Numbered from the stretch's first letter, positions 16,270 through 26,356 are shown. The stretch: DNA of 64,000 nucleotides from LMUY01 sp964244655 (GCA_964244655.1 CAXTJU010000002.1:1-64000); one strand, 5' to 3'. Notes: generated from the sequence alone by a model not told the origin. Numbers and translations: made by a program.

Positions 16270-19200
16270 CTATTGCGTCGTAAAGCTTGCTCTGGCGGGC
16301 GAATTCGCTGCCAAAGCTAGCCGCGCCAAGGCGGGGAGCGACGCCGCGCCAGTCTTGCTCATGATCAAGGCCCGGTGATTTTCGACCGTCCGCTGGCTGA
16401 TGCCGAGATCAGCCGCGATGTTCTTGCTGGGATAACCGGCCAACACCAAGGTCATGATCTCCCGCTGCCGCGGTGTTAGCCCGGCGACCTTCGCTGCGGC
16501 TTCCTCATGCCACGATGCGAGCTTCGCGGCGTCAAGCGAGCGTTCCATCGCGCGCGCGACACTGGCAAGCAGGCCCGGCCGGTCCACCGGCTTCTCGATG
16601 AAGTCCGACGCGCCCGCCTTCATGGCGCGGATGGCCATGGGTACGTCGCTCTGCCCGGTGATCACGATCGCCGGGATCTCATGGCCCGCGGCGCGCAGCT
16701 GCTCCAGCAGGTCGATGCCGCTTATACCAGGGAGTGCCGCGTCGATAAGCAAGCACGCGGCGTTTGCGGCCCGAAAGACCTTCAGGAACGCCTCGCCGCT
16801 GGTAAACCCCATAACGGCCCGGCCGTCGCCCTCTAGCACCTCGGTGATCGAGCCGCGGACGCCATCGTCATCGTCCACCACGAAAATCACGGGTTGCCCG
16901 TCCAGCGTGGGTGCTATCGCGCGCGCGATAGCCCCTTGGAGCTCGGGAAGGCCGACCGGCTTGCTCAAGACGGCGCATCGCCCAAGCGTCACCGCTCGCA
17001 GCGTGGCACTCGAGATGTCTCCCGTCAGGATGATGACCGGCAGGGTCCAGCCGGCTGCCGCGCGGATCGAAACCGCCAACTCCAGCCCGTTCGGCCCGTT
17101 CGGAAGGTTGTAGTCGGCCAGGATCAGGTCAGGCATTCTGCGCGCCACGCTGCCCATGGCCTGCGGGCCGTCTATCGCCGTCGTGACTTGGTGGCCCTGG
17201 CTTCGGAGGAGCTCACCAAGCATCTCTCTCACGTCGGGATCATCCTCCACCACCAGGATGCTTAGTCCGGGAATGTTCTCGACGACGTCTGAACGGCTCG
17301 CAGACGAACGCGTAGGCTCCGCCGGGGCAAAGCGCGGCAGCTCGACCGAGAACCCAGAACCATGGTTGAAGCGGGACGAAACCCGGATGAGGTGGCCCAG
17401 CAGATCAGCGAGGCGCTTGACGATCGACAGTCCCAGGCCGACGCCGCGACTTCGCTGCCTGGCGGCGTTCTCCACCTGGTGATACTCTTGAAAGATTGCT
17501 ACGAGGTCGGCTTCCTTGATGCCGATGCCGGTGTCCCAGATTTCGACGGTGAGCGCGCTGCCGCGCCTGCGGCAGCCGAGCAGGACGCGGCCCTCCTGCG
17601 TGTATTTGATCGCGTTGGACAGGAGGTTGCAGAGCATCTGCTCCAGCAGCTTCGGGTCGCTCCGCACCTGCTGGGTACAAGGAACGACGCGAAGTTCAAT
17701 GGCTTTTGCCTGCGCATGATAGGTGAACTCACCGCGCAGCCGCTCCAGCAGAACATCGATGGGGAACACCGAGATGGCCGGCTGCACCGCGCCTGCCTCG
17801 ATCTCGTTGATGTCGAGCAAAGTGTTCAGCATGCCGGTCATCGTGCTCAGCGTGGTGTTCTGGCGGTCGACCAGCTCTTTGGCCTTTTCGCCCGTGACAG
17901 CGTCGGCGAGCAGTGCCTGTAGCAGGGCCAATGTTTGCAGCGGCTGGCGTAAATCGTGACTGGCGGCGGCCAGAAAGCGCGTCTTCGCGGCGTTGGCTGC
18001 TTCCGCCTCCAGCTTGGCGGCCTGCAAAGCCATGCCGGCAGCCTTGCGGCCCGTGATGTCGGTGAAGGTGATCACAACGCCTTCCACCCGGCCGCCGCCC
18101 GTGCGGTAGGGCAGAACGCGGCGGCAGAACCATGTGCCGTCCGCCGCCTCTATCTCGCGTTCCAGCGGCTCAAGCCCGTCCTGTACCGCCTCCACGTCGC
18201 CAGCCAGGGCACCGTCAGGCGCCAGTGCCGCAAAATCCGTCAGCTTGCGGCCTACGTCACCAGGGATGATGGCGAACAGCGCATTGATCGCCGGTGTGAA
18301 AAGGCGGATTCTGCCATCCAGATCGAGGAACAGGGTGGCGACGTTGGTGCTGTCGAGCACGTTGTGGAGGTCGTCGGACGTCGTCCGTTGACGCTCCAGC
18401 GTTTCCTGCAATTGGCTGTTCAACGCAGTCAATTCTTCGTTGAGCGACTGCAACTCCTCCTTGGAGGCGACCATCTCCTCGTTGGTGGATTGATATTCCT
18501 CGTTGACCGACAGCGCCTCGTCGTTGATCGCGCGCTGCTCCTCGGCCGATAGTTCTAGTTCCCGCATCGTCCCCTGCAGCTCTGCCTGGGTGGCGTCCAG
18601 CTCGCGCTCAAGCTCCGCTACGCGCGACACCTGGCCCGGCGGCAGCGGAACGCCCTCGACGCGTTCCGGCTGATCTGCGTCCAGGAAGCACACCAGCAGC
18701 ATCTGCTCGTCAGCTTCCACCACGGGATGCACGGCGAGGCTGAACGGCCGCTTGCCGTCCTCACCGACCACCAGGCCGGTATCCAGAACCTTGGCCTTGG
18801 TGTCACGCGCCGCCCGCAACGCTGCATGCAATCTCCCACGCAGTCCCGGCCGAGCCATCGCCAGCAGGTCGTGGCTCGCGTGACCTGGCGGCAGGCGGAG
18901 GTAGCGGTCGGTCGGCCCGAGCGAGAACAGCACGGTGTTGGCCGGATCGACTAGGACGGAGGCGGGCGCGTAATTCTCTACCACTAGGCGTCGGCCGAGT
19001 TCGGCCAAGGCGGCCGGACGTACGGAAGCTGGCAGGACTGCCGGCCGAACCCGCCGCTCTTCGCCGGGCCGGACCAGGGCCGCGCCCAAGGTCGGTCCCG
19101 GGCGCAGCACGGCCTGCCCGGGCTTGCGCGGAGATGCGTGTCCAACGCGCTGGTAGATGTGCTCGCCTTTCGCCACCGCCTCGAACCGGCCGTCGGCCCC

Positions 19201-20664
19201 GACCGGACTTTCGGCCGAGCCGAGCAGCAGGATGCCCTCGTCCCGAAGGGCGAAATGGAACGCCTCGATCACTCGTGCCTGGGCGTCGGGACGCAGATAG
19301 ATGAGCAGGTTGCGGCAGGACACCATGTCGAGGCGGGAGAACGGCGGATCGGCCAGCACATCCTGCACCGTAAACACAATGGCGGCGCGCAGGTCTGGTG
19401 CGGCGCGCCACCCGGCAGCCTCGCGCACGAAGAACCGCGCCAGGCGCTCCGGCGAGATGGTCTCCAAGGTCGCGTAAGCACCGTCCCGGGCGGCCGCGAC
19501 CGCCTCCATTTCCACGTCCGAAGCGAAAATCTGCAGCTTGATCGGCCGCCCGGACGCCTCGATCTGCTCCAGAAACAGCATAGCAAGCGAGTAGGCTTCC
19601 TCGCCCGTGCTGCAACCGGCAACCCAAACGCGCAATGGCTGGCCGTCCGGGTGGGCTCGCACCAAATCCGGGATGGTCGTCCGTTCCAGAACGTCGAAAA
19701 CCTGCCGGTCGCGAAAGAAGCTAGTGACATGGATCAGCAGGTCGGCTGCCAGCGCGTCCAGTTCGGCGCGGTCGGCCCTCAGCATGGCGTGGTAGCCGGC
19801 GGTGTCGGTGGATTGCAGCCTGGCAAGCGCCATGCGGCGGGCAACGCGGCGCCCCAGGGTGCCGGATTTGTAAAGGGTGAAGTCGTGGCCCGTCTCGGCC
19901 CGCAGCAACTCGAGGATGTCCATAGTGCCTGCCGCATCCATCTCGGTCGGCTGCGGGGTGTCTGCCTCGCCGTCCACCGGGTCCGCGGCGGCAATCCGAT
20001 AGGCGGACAGGGCGCCCGGTATGCCTGCCAGCGGCAGTACGAAGTCGGCCATGCCCGTCTCGATCGCGCTGCGGGGCATGCCGTCATAGCCAGCCTCCGC
20101 GGGATCCTGCACGGCGACGATGCCGCCATGCGCCTTGATGGAGCGCAGGCCCTCGGTGCCGTCCGTCCCGGTGCCGGACAGCACGACGCAGCCGGCGCGC
20201 TCCCCATAGTGTTGGGCCAGCGAATTGAGGAGGAAGTCGAACGGCATGCGGGCGCCCTGGCGAGCGGTGGGCGCCTTCAGGTGCAACACGCCCTCCTCGA
20301 CGGACAGGTAGGCTCCTGGCGGCAGGACGTAGAGGTTGCCGGGCGTGACGGGCACGCCCTCCGAAGCGTCGCAAACGGGCATGGCAGTATGCGGCGCCAA
20401 CAGGGTTGCCAGCATGCTCTCGCTGCTTGGATCGAGGTGCTGGACGACGATGAACGCGATCCCGCCATCCGCCGGCCATGCCTTGAGCAATTGGGTAACC
20501 GCTTCAAGCCCGCCAGCCGAAGCGCCAATGCCGATGACGGCCAAGCCGGATGGCGCAAGTGGGCCATCATTCAGCAGCAAAGGATTGTACCTTTGGGTTC
20601 GGTGAACTTGCTCGAGTTTGTGGATCGCCTGCTGCCATGGTGAGGCGCATCGCCTCAGCATCAC
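16270..20664 (-). CDS. CheB-CheR-PAS-histidine kinase-REC-REC-LuxR fusion protein
   Basis: One uninterrupted frame of 1464 codons. Domains in order: CheB methylesterase 42-222 (GIGASAGG, VVQHLD, GTGTDG: catalytic Ser, His, Asp); CheR methyltransferase 245-505 (VAGCSTGEEAYSLAM); coiled coil 680-765; PAS 765-875; HisKA with ASHDLRQPLQ, His903; HATPase 1000-1112 (NLLSNAIKYT, DTGIGI, GVGLGLS); REC1 1135-1250 (Asp1184); REC2 1258-1372 (Asp1308); LuxR helix-turn-helix 1393-1450. CheB-CheR-kinase fusions are known; here a complete FixJ-like regulator is attached too. The first ATG overlaps the upstream MFS gene by 98 bases; a start near TTG 20580 is likely. Confidence 0.85.
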   Translation of the reverse strand: MMLRRCASPWQQAIHKLEQVHRTQRYNPLLLNDGPLAPSGLAVIGIGASAGGLEAVTQLLKAWPADGGIAFIVVQHLDPSSESMLATLLAPHTAMPVCDASEGVPVTPGNLYVLPPGAYLSVEEGVLHLKAPTARQGARMPFDFLLNSLAQHYGERAGCVVLSGTGTDGTEGLRSIKAHGGIVAVQDPAEAGYDGMPRSAIETGMADFVLPLAGIPGALSAYRIAAADPVDGEADTPQPTEMDAAGTMDILELLRAETGHDFTLYKSGTLGRRVARRMALARLQSTDTAGYHAMLRADRAELDALAADLLIHVTSFFRDRQVFDVLERTTIPDLVRAHPDGQPLRVWVAGCSTGEEAYSLAMLFLEQIEASGRPIKLQIFASDVEMEAVAAARDGAYATLETISPERLARFFVREAAGWRAAPDLRAAIVFTVQDVLADPPFSRLDMVSCRNLLIYLRPDAQARVIEAFHFALRDEGILLLGSAESPVGADGRFEAVAKGEHIYQRVGHASPRKPGQAVLRPGPTLGAALVRPGEERRVRPAVLPASVRPAALAELGRRLVVENYAPASVLVDPANTVLFSLGPTDRYLRLPPGHASHDLLAMARPGLRGRLHAALRAARDTKAKVLDTGLVVGEDGKRPFSLAVHPVVEADEQMLLVCFLDADQPERVEGVPLPPGQVSRVAELERELDATQAELQGTMRELELSAEEQRAINDEALSVNEEYQSTNEEMVASKEELQSLNEELTALNSQLQETLERQRTTSDDLHNVLDSTNVATLFLDLDGRIRLFTPAINALFAIIPGDVGRKLTDFAALAPDGALAGDVEAVQDGLEPLEREIEAADGTWFCRRVLPYRTGGGRVEGVVITFTDITGRKAAGMALQAAKLEAEAANAAKTRFLAAASHDLRQPLQTLALLQALLADAVTGEKAKELVDRQNTTLSTMTGMLNTLLDINEIEAGAVQPAISVFPIDVLLERLRGEFTYHAQAKAIELRVVPCTQQVRSDPKLLEQMLCNLLSNAIKYTQEGRVLLGCRRRGSALTVEIWDTGIGIKEADLVAIFQEYHQVENAARQRSRGVGLGLSIVKRLADLLGHLIRVSSRFNHGSGFSVELPRFAPAEPTRSSASRSDVVENIPGLSILVVEDDPDVREMLGELLRSQGHQVTTAIDGPQAMGSVARRMPDLILADYNLPNGPNGLELAVSIRAAAGWTLPVIILTGDISSATLRAVTLGRCAVLSKPVGLPELQGAIARAIAPTLDGQPVIFVVDDDDGVRGSITEVLEGDGRAVMGFTSGEAFLKVFRAANAACLLIDAALPGISGIDLLEQLRAAGHEIPAIVITGQSDVPMAIRAMKAGASDFIEKPVDRPGLLASVARAMERSLDAAKLASWHEEAAAKVAGLTPRQREIMTLVLAGYPSKNIAADLGISQRTVENHRALIMSKTGAASLPALARLALAANSPARASFTTQ

Positions 20665-21946
20665 GGCGGAACGTGAAGGAGGCGAACAGGAGCGATGCGG
20701 CTGTCAGCGTGAGCACGACCGGGATAAGATAGATCGCGTCGTGCAGCGCCAAGCCGCGGACTTCGGGAGTAATGCTTGTGGCGCCCGTGGCAGCCATAGC
20801 AACTCCAGCAAAGTGATCCGAGAGACCGCCGACAATCATCGGGCCCAAGGAGCCGCCGAGTACGTAGATGAAAACATAAGATGTTGAGACCGCCATTGCA
20901 CGCAGTCGCGGCTCGCAGATGTCCTGAAACGCAGCGAATGCTGTTGTGAAAAATTGGTATTGCAAAATCCAGCCGAGCGAAAACACGGCCACAAATGTGA
21001 GGGCGGTTGACTCCCTGCCGAGTGCCAGTGCGCATACCGTCAGACCCGCCGCAGCCGCCAAGCTGACGGCGCCGAACATAAGCCGGCCGCGTTCGGATCG
21101 CGTATAAACTTTGTCAGCAATCCACCCCCCCACCGGGAAGCCCACTAATCCAGTAAAACCGAGGATGATGCCGCCATCGACCGCGCTCTCTCCCAGCGGT
21201 AAACCGTAGTAGCGTTGCATCAGCGGCACGACGAAGGCTCCGGCCGACTGGGTCGAGAAGTTTACTGTCACGCCGGCGAGCGTCAGCCAGAGAAATGTTG
21301 GAATTCGCAGCAGCCGCCTAATCGGACGATCAATCGATGTGGCGGGCACGCTCGCGGTCTCCGCTGCCCCACGGACTGGCTCACGGGTGAGGAACATGAC
21401 CACCGCGAGAAGGATACCTGGAAACCCTGCTACGTAGAACGCTCCCCGCCAGGTGCCGAAAAGGCGGACGACCAAGCCCACGCTGAATGATGCTAGGATG
21501 ATGCCGAAGGGGAGACCGAGCCAATAAAGACCGATGGCACGCCCTCGGCGATTGGCGGGAAACAAGTCGCCAATCATAGCCATCGCAGCCGGACCACAGC
21601 TCGCCTCACCGACCCCAACGCCGATGCGCATGAACAAGTAGCTGTAGAAGCTGCGGGCAAAACCGCTCAGTGCCGTAAACATGCTCCAGACGATCAGGCC
21701 GCACCCTATGATCATCTTCCGCGACCGGGTATCCGCCAGCCTGCCAAGTGGCAACCCGCAAATACCGTACACTACGGTGAAGGCGGTCGAAAGAAGGCCG
21801 AGCTGAAGGTCCTGGAGGCCGAACTCTAGTCTTATCGGCTCGTTGATAATACCCGGCATTGTACGATCGTACATATTCAGGAAATTAGCCAAAAACAAAA
21901 CGAAGAGCACGCGCCAAGCGTTCGGTGCCTGCTGACCCTGGCTCAT
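20567..21946 (-). CDS. MFS transporter
   Basis: A 459-residue major facilitator with about twelve hydrophobic segments. I chose ATG 21946 (MSQGQQAPNAW) because GAGG lies 9 bases upstream and the first membrane helix (VLFVLFLANFLNMYDRTMPG) follows immediately. Motif A-like GLPLGRLADTRSRK appears after the second helix and MRIGVGVGEASCGPAAMAMI in helix 5 region. The profile resembles hexuronate/phthalate or Spinster-type carriers. It is the last gene of the catabolic cluster and probably takes up its substrate. Its end overlaps the CheB/CheR-kinase frame. Confidence 0.75.
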   Translation of the reverse strand: MSQGQQAPNAWRVLFVLFLANFLNMYDRTMPGIINEPIRLEFGLQDLQLGLLSTAFTVVYGICGLPLGRLADTRSRKMIIGCGLIVWSMFTALSGFARSFYSYLFMRIGVGVGEASCGPAAMAMIGDLFPANRRGRAIGLYWLGLPFGIILASFSVGLVVRLFGTWRGAFYVAGFPGILLAVVMFLTREPVRGAAETASVPATSIDRPIRRLLRIPTFLWLTLAGVTVNFSTQSAGAFVVPLMQRYYGLPLGESAVDGGIILGFTGLVGFPVGGWIADKVYTRSERGRLMFGAVSLAAAAGLTVCALALGRESTALTFVAVFSLGWILQYQFFTTAFAAFQDICEPRLRAMAVSTSYVFIYVLGGSLGPMIVGGLSDHFAGVAMAATGATSITPEVRGLALHDAIYLIPVVLTLTAASLLFASFTFRRDAEAMRLTMAAGDPQTRASSPNPKVQSFAAE

Positions 21947-22396
21947 GTGCGTAGCCCTCGGCGTCTCGGTGCGAACTGCAATCTGGTCGTAAGCACAGCG
22001 GCAAAAACCTTGGACACCATCCCAGTCTCTCCTGTTGTTTGTTAGCGATTCTACCGCGCCCTGACCGAGCACGTCTTTTAGACAAACTGGATCGTCGCCG
22101 CCGAAGCCTCGTCGAGTTGCTGCTGGCGTAAGGTCTGGATCCCGTCGCTCGACGGCTGAACAAAAGTTCACAGGACGCAACCTCGAGTGTAATTGATCGG
22201 TCGGCCAATCGGTCGTCGGCCGCCAGTGCAGAGTGTCTCATCATCCGAGCAATATAACGTTGATTTCCCAGCAATCGCCGAGAAGCTGAACGGCTTTCGA
22301 GGGGAAGCCAGCAATATCTTGCTTGTGTCGTTACGGGTAAGTCGAGCGAGCACAGCAACCTCAACGAACATATAAGTTCCTTGCAGTTGGTGACTC
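21947..22396. other. Intergenic region between the MFS and cyclase genes
   Basis: 450 bases; no gene or strong signal seen. It may hold a promoter for the MFS gene, since it is longer than other gaps in the cluster. Confidence 0.4.
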
Positions 22397-23326
22397 CTAT
22401 AAGACTGCTACCGGGGTCACCGGCGACCCGGTAGCGCCAGGCACATTCAGCGAACTGACCATAAGTAAGAAGTCGTTACGATTTTGCTCGGCACACTTCG
22501 ACGCAAGCAACTCAAGATCCATGCTGTGGACGATGTGAATGCCGTAGAACACCATGCACATGACGTGAAATGGATATTGGCAGTGCTCCGACATGGCGCT
22601 CGGTTTTGCCTCGGTCGCGTCGGCGCCAATGAGAGCGATGTCCCTTTTGGCGAGCAGTTCAATGCAGTCGGTGTGGATGCCGGTCCAGATGCCCCGCTCG
22701 TCTTCGTCGGAATGGCGGCCACCGGTTAGTGTAGCCCCGGTCCTGATCAGGACGGCATCCCCGGACTCCACGCTGTCGACGAAATCAACCAGATCTTCTG
22801 GTAGTACCAGCTCTCCAGGCTGCAGGTGCTCGACGCCACGTCGCCGGGCTACGTCCAGCAATAATCCCCTGGTGACCACACCCAATGCGCTGGTAACGTC
22901 TTGGGCCTTTGCACCATCTTCCACAGTACAGACATCTGAAAAGGGACGTCCATTGAACAAGAAGCCCTTGTAGGCAACATGCGAAAATCCGTCGATATGC
23001 GTATTCACGAGGTTGTGGGGGCGGAATGTCAATTGTTCTGCGGTGATCTGCACGGCGCCTGATGACGCACCTTTCATCTCGACAATGGGATCCATCTTTT
23101 GTTCGAACAGGATACGAGGCTTTACAGAGTCGGTTCGGGCGATCTTCCGGGAGCATGGGACTACATCGCCGAATCGGGCCGAGCTGATGCCGCGCATCAC
23201 TACAGCGGGTGTCACAAGGTTCAGGGTTCCCAGATCGTTCGACCAGCGGTTCCAATTTCCCGTATGTCCCGGCCACTCGTCGAAAACGCCTGCATCGGCG
23301 ACAGTCGGACTGGTATCAGTTTTCAT
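22397..23326 (-). CDS. Cyclase-family metal hydrolase (kynurenine formamidase-like)
   Basis: A 309-residue protein of the cyclase family (PF04199). The start at 23326 is preceded by AGGAG seven bases upstream. NLVNTHIDGFSHVAYKG holds the metal-binding HxxxDxxxH-like motif (H-I-D-G-F-S-H), and a second part contains GIHTDCIELLAKRDIALIGADATE. Family members hydrolyse amides or lactones (kynurenine formamidase, isatin hydrolase) or act on cyclic substrates. The length, about 100 residues above formamidases, fits the longer subgroup found in catabolic clusters. It probably opens a ring or hydrolyses the substrate taken up by the neighbouring carriers. Confidence 0.72.
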   Translation of the reverse strand: MKTDTSPTVADAGVFDEWPGHTGNWNRWSNDLGTLNLVTPAVVMRGISSARFGDVVPCSRKIARTDSVKPRILFEQKMDPIVEMKGASSGAVQITAEQLTFRPHNLVNTHIDGFSHVAYKGFLFNGRPFSDVCTVEDGAKAQDVTSALGVVTRGLLLDVARRRGVEHLQPGELVLPEDLVDFVDSVESGDAVLIRTGATLTGGRHSDEDERGIWTGIHTDCIELLAKRDIALIGADATEAKPSAMSEHCQYPFHVMCMVFYGIHIVHSMDLELLASKCAEQNRNDFLLMVSSLNVPGATGSPVTPVAVL

Positions 23327-23487
23327 TGCCATTCTCCTGGATAGAACAAGAGTCATTGTTCGGTGAAGGTAATCAGCAGATCATTTCCTGTCCCGCTCAG
23401 CCGCGTAACCACGTCACAAGCGTCTGTCATAACAATCGACCTCCTCTTAGCTGTCGCGTCAGACACTCAAGCGATCCATTGCAGCAA

Positions 23488-24960
23488 CTACTTGCGCAAA
23501 GTATTTCCAATCTGTTCTACGAGTTGACCGTTTTTGCCGCCTATGGCATGACGAGGCCTTGCAGAAGCACTATGCCGGTCTGCCTTCGCCTCTCCAGACG
23601 CGGAGGGCAGGGCGGAAGGGAACGTGAGGCTGATCCGATAAGACTCTCTAACCCAAGTAAGCGAAACGACTACGGTAATCGCCGCCAAGGCCATCGGGTA
23701 AGCAAGTGCGGTGTAGATATTACCCGTTGAGCTGATCAGGCCGAAGCCGATCAGCGGCAAGAAGCCGTTCAGCAGCCCGTTGCTGATGTTGTAGCTGATA
23801 CCCACACCGGTCGAACGAAACCGGGTCGGGAACAGCTCTGCAAGTGACGCTGCCGTGGCCGGCAGCATAATTGCCACAAACAGGATCATCACCCAGTTAT
23901 AGAATACGAGCAGCCAGAATTGGGGCGGTGACGCCGCGAGGTGGATGCCGTAGTAGATGGGCACGTAGAAAATCAGCGCCAGACTGCTGCCCAGGATGAT
24001 CATCGGTCGGCGACCGACGCGGTCGCAGATCCAGCCGGCGGCGATGTAGCACGGCAGGGAAAGCATCACGGCCACCAGCGCTACGGACGCTGCTACTTCG
24101 ATGTCGATATGGAGGATGGCCTGCATGAAGCTGGGAGTGAGAACAAGCGCGGTCGTTCCTAAGGCGCCCTGCGCTGCGGTCGACCCAAAGACCCCCAGCA
24201 GCACCCTCACGATGTTCTCGCGGGTGGCGAACAGTTCCCGCACCGGCGACTTTGCTTCCTGGTGGTTGCGCTGCAATGCCTCGAAGGCCGCGGTTTCCTG
24301 CAGGCGGAGCCGGAACCGTAATGAAACCACGGTCAAGACCCCCGATAGCAGAAACGGGAGCCGCCAACCCCACGTTGCGAAGTCCACGGGCCCGGTTACC
24401 ACCCGGCACAGATACACCACGGCCAAGGAGATCAGGCTACCGAGTGGGGACATTCCGGTCAGGATGCCGAGATACCAGCCGCGCCGGTGATCAGGCGCAT
24501 TCTCGGCGACATACGAGAACGCGCCGCCGATCTCACCTCCAGCAGCGAGGCCTTGCAGGATGCGCAAAAGCAGCAACGCGACCGGCGCTGCATATCCGAT
24601 ACTGGGAAAATTGGGTAACAGGCCCATGCAGGTTGTCGAGATGCCCATGAGCACCAGCGTGGAGATGAACGAGAACTTCCGGCCAAGGCGATCAGCCATC
24701 GAGCCGAAAATCAGTCCGCCGACTGGCCGGATCGCAAATCCGATGCCAAGGGTTGCCATCGTAAAAAGGAGACCCAGCATGCCCTGATGCGTATCCTGCG
24801 GGAAGAACAACCGCCCGAGATACACGCCCATCGAGGCATAGAGATAGAAGTCATACCATTCGATAAGGGAGCCGGCCGAGGATGCGACGATGACCAAGCC
24901 CAGCGAGGGCGGTGGACGGATCGTGGTCGTCTGTTCGGGCGCAGCCGTTTCAGCTGTCAT
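23488..24960 (-). CDS. MHS-family metabolite:H+ symporter
   Basis: A 490-residue permease with about twelve helices of the metabolite:H+ symporter (MHS) subfamily, as in ShiA, KgtP and ProP. Diagnostic parts are SLIEWYDFYLYASMG in helix 1, GFAIRPVGGLIFGSMADRLGRK after helix 2, and RILQGLAAGGEIGGA. A strong GGAGG sits 9 bases before the ATG. It would import a mono- or dicarboxylate for the enzymes around it; the window thus has two carriers from different MFS subfamilies in one cluster. Confidence 0.8.
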   Translation of the reverse strand: MTAETAAPEQTTTIRPPPSLGLVIVASSAGSLIEWYDFYLYASMGVYLGRLFFPQDTHQGMLGLLFTMATLGIGFAIRPVGGLIFGSMADRLGRKFSFISTLVLMGISTTCMGLLPNFPSIGYAAPVALLLLRILQGLAAGGEIGGAFSYVAENAPDHRRGWYLGILTGMSPLGSLISLAVVYLCRVVTGPVDFATWGWRLPFLLSGVLTVVSLRFRLRLQETAAFEALQRNHQEAKSPVRELFATRENIVRVLLGVFGSTAAQGALGTTALVLTPSFMQAILHIDIEVAASVALVAVMLSLPCYIAAGWICDRVGRRPMIILGSSLALIFYVPIYYGIHLAASPPQFWLLVFYNWVMILFVAIMLPATAASLAELFPTRFRSTGVGISYNISNGLLNGFLPLIGFGLISSTGNIYTALAYPMALAAITVVVSLTWVRESYRISLTFPSALPSASGEAKADRHSASARPRHAIGGKNGQLVEQIGNTLRK

Positions 24961-24989
24961 CTTGTAACCTCCTGCTTCATCTCGGACGT

Positions 24990-25808
24990 CTAGCTCAACC
25001 CAAGCACCCTTCGCGCGTGCGTTGGCGTGGCGACGGCACGGCCCATGGATTGCGAGAGCTGCACTACTCGTTCAACATACCAGGCGTTCGACGGCGCTAG
25101 GCCAGCGTCATCGTACGTCCGAACCATGTCCTCGAAACCCACGCGCACATGACCGCCGAGCCCAATGGAAAGCGCACGCAGCGCATATTGGCTGGCGCCG
25201 GACTTGCCGCCCTTCATCACCCACCAGTGGACTTTTTCCGGAAAGCCCTCGGCCAATTGCACGACGGTGCGTGCGGCTGACCCGAGTGACCCGAACGGCT
25301 CAGCGGCGACAACGAGACACGGGACCGTGCCAGCGAGGTCACGATCGATCAGATCCTTCACCATCGCGTGGCTCTCCGTCGAGGTCACGGCCAGGCTGGG
25401 TCGCACGCCACGCTCGATGAGCATTCGTGCCGTCGACTCCAGCGAGCCCCCGCCGCCTGCGGCATCCTTGCGCACCGCCATCGGGAAGCTCGCCATCGCT
25501 GGCTGCAGTGCAATGGGAGCGAGCGCCTCTTCGACGCTGAAGCCAGACGAGCCCAATGACAGCTCCAGGATGATGTCGCTGCGCTCCCGCACGAGCCCCA
25601 CGATTTGGCGGAATGCATCCGCGTCCTGGGTCGGGCGGCCATCATCTGCGCGCGCATGCACATGGGCGATCGCGGCGCCAGCTTCGGCCGCACGCACGAT
25701 CTCGTCGGCGATTTCCCGCGCCGTGTAGGGCACTGCCGGGTTGTCGGTCTTGCGCGCGTGCGAGCCGTTGATGGCGACCGAGATGATGAGCGGCCGGCCG
25801 GTTATCAC
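24990..25808 (-). CDS. BKACE family enzyme (3-keto-5-aminohexanoate cleavage-like)
   Basis: A 272-residue BKACE (DUF849) protein. I place the start at GTG 25808, which overlaps the LeuD-like stop as GTGA and puts PLIISVAINGSH at the canonical N-terminus; an upstream ATG at 25856 lies inside the previous gene. The zinc ligands appear as HVHAR and the Glu in RVGFEDM. Characterised members condense a beta-keto acid with acetyl-CoA to give acetoacetate and a new CoA ester. The keto acid here is unknown. Confidence 0.8.
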   Translation of the reverse strand: MITGRPLIISVAINGSHARKTDNPAVPYTAREIADEIVRAAEAGAAIAHVHARADDGRPTQDADAFRQIVGLVRERSDIILELSLGSSGFSVEEALAPIALQPAMASFPMAVRKDAAGGGGSLESTARMLIERGVRPSLAVTSTESHAMVKDLIDRDLAGTVPCLVVAAEPFGSLGSAARTVVQLAEGFPEKVHWWVMKGGKSGASQYALRALSIGLGGHVRVGFEDMVRTYDDAGLAPSNAWYVERVVQLSQSMGRAVATPTHARRVLGLS

Positions 25809-26356
25809 GCGTGCATTTCCAAGGGTTGCGCCAGTTCGGGGTGGGTGGTCAGCCATTTCTGCAAGAAGCCCTTCCGACCGCCATCCAGCAGGATCTGGCG
25901 CAAACCCTCCGGCACCGGAGGATAGGCGTAAGACTTTCCGGTGCTGAGGTTGACGACCTCGCCAGCGGCCATATCGACTTCGACCTCATCGCCCGTGCTG
26001 ATCGCCGAGTTGATGCCTTCGCACTTGCCCATGATGGGCACACCGAGGTTCACTGCGCCCGCGATCACGCGCGCGAACGTCGACTCGCACAGGATGCGGA
26101 TGCCAAGCGCGGCCAGGGCGACGTAAGCCGTGGTGTGCGCCTTACCTGCGCCAAAGTTGCGACCCGCCACGACAAAGTCGCCCGGCTTCACTCGGCTGGC
26201 GAAATCCGGGTCGATGGCCGTGAACAGGCATGGTATCAGGATGGTTGGATCGGTCTGCCGTTCGATGACGTGCTTCCACTCCATCATCCCGTTGTCGTGA
26301 ACGATGTCGTCGCCGTACACGTGGGCGCGCCCACGTGTCTTCCAATCGCCTTGCAT
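25805..26356 (-). CDS. Aconitase-family small subunit (LeuD-like)
   Basis: A 183-residue swivel domain of the 3-isopropylmalate/homoaconitate dehydratase type: GDFVVAGRNFGAGKAHTTAY is the substrate-recognition loop and ESTFARVIAGAVNLGVPIM follows. In leucine-pathway LeuD the loop usually reads GxxFGCGSSREHA; here it is GRNFGAGKAHT, so the substrate probably differs from isopropylmalate. It starts 26 bases after the large-subunit stop and overlaps the BKACE gene, forming a translationally coupled set. Confidence 0.78.
   Translation of the reverse strand: MQGDWKTRGRAHVYGDDIVHDNGMMEWKHVIERQTDPTILIPCLFTAIDPDFASRVKPGDFVVAGRNFGAGKAHTTAYVALAALGIRILCESTFARVIAGAVNLGVPIMGKCEGINSAISTGDEVEVDMAAGEVVNLSTGKSYAYPPVPEGLRQILLDGGRKGFLQKWLTTHPELAQPLEMHA

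Noticed and set aside
25808..25856. ATG 25856 as start of the BKACE gene
   Set aside because: It would add 16 residues not found in the family and overlap the LeuD-like gene by 52 bases; GTG 25808 gives a 4-base coupled overlap and a canonical N-terminus.
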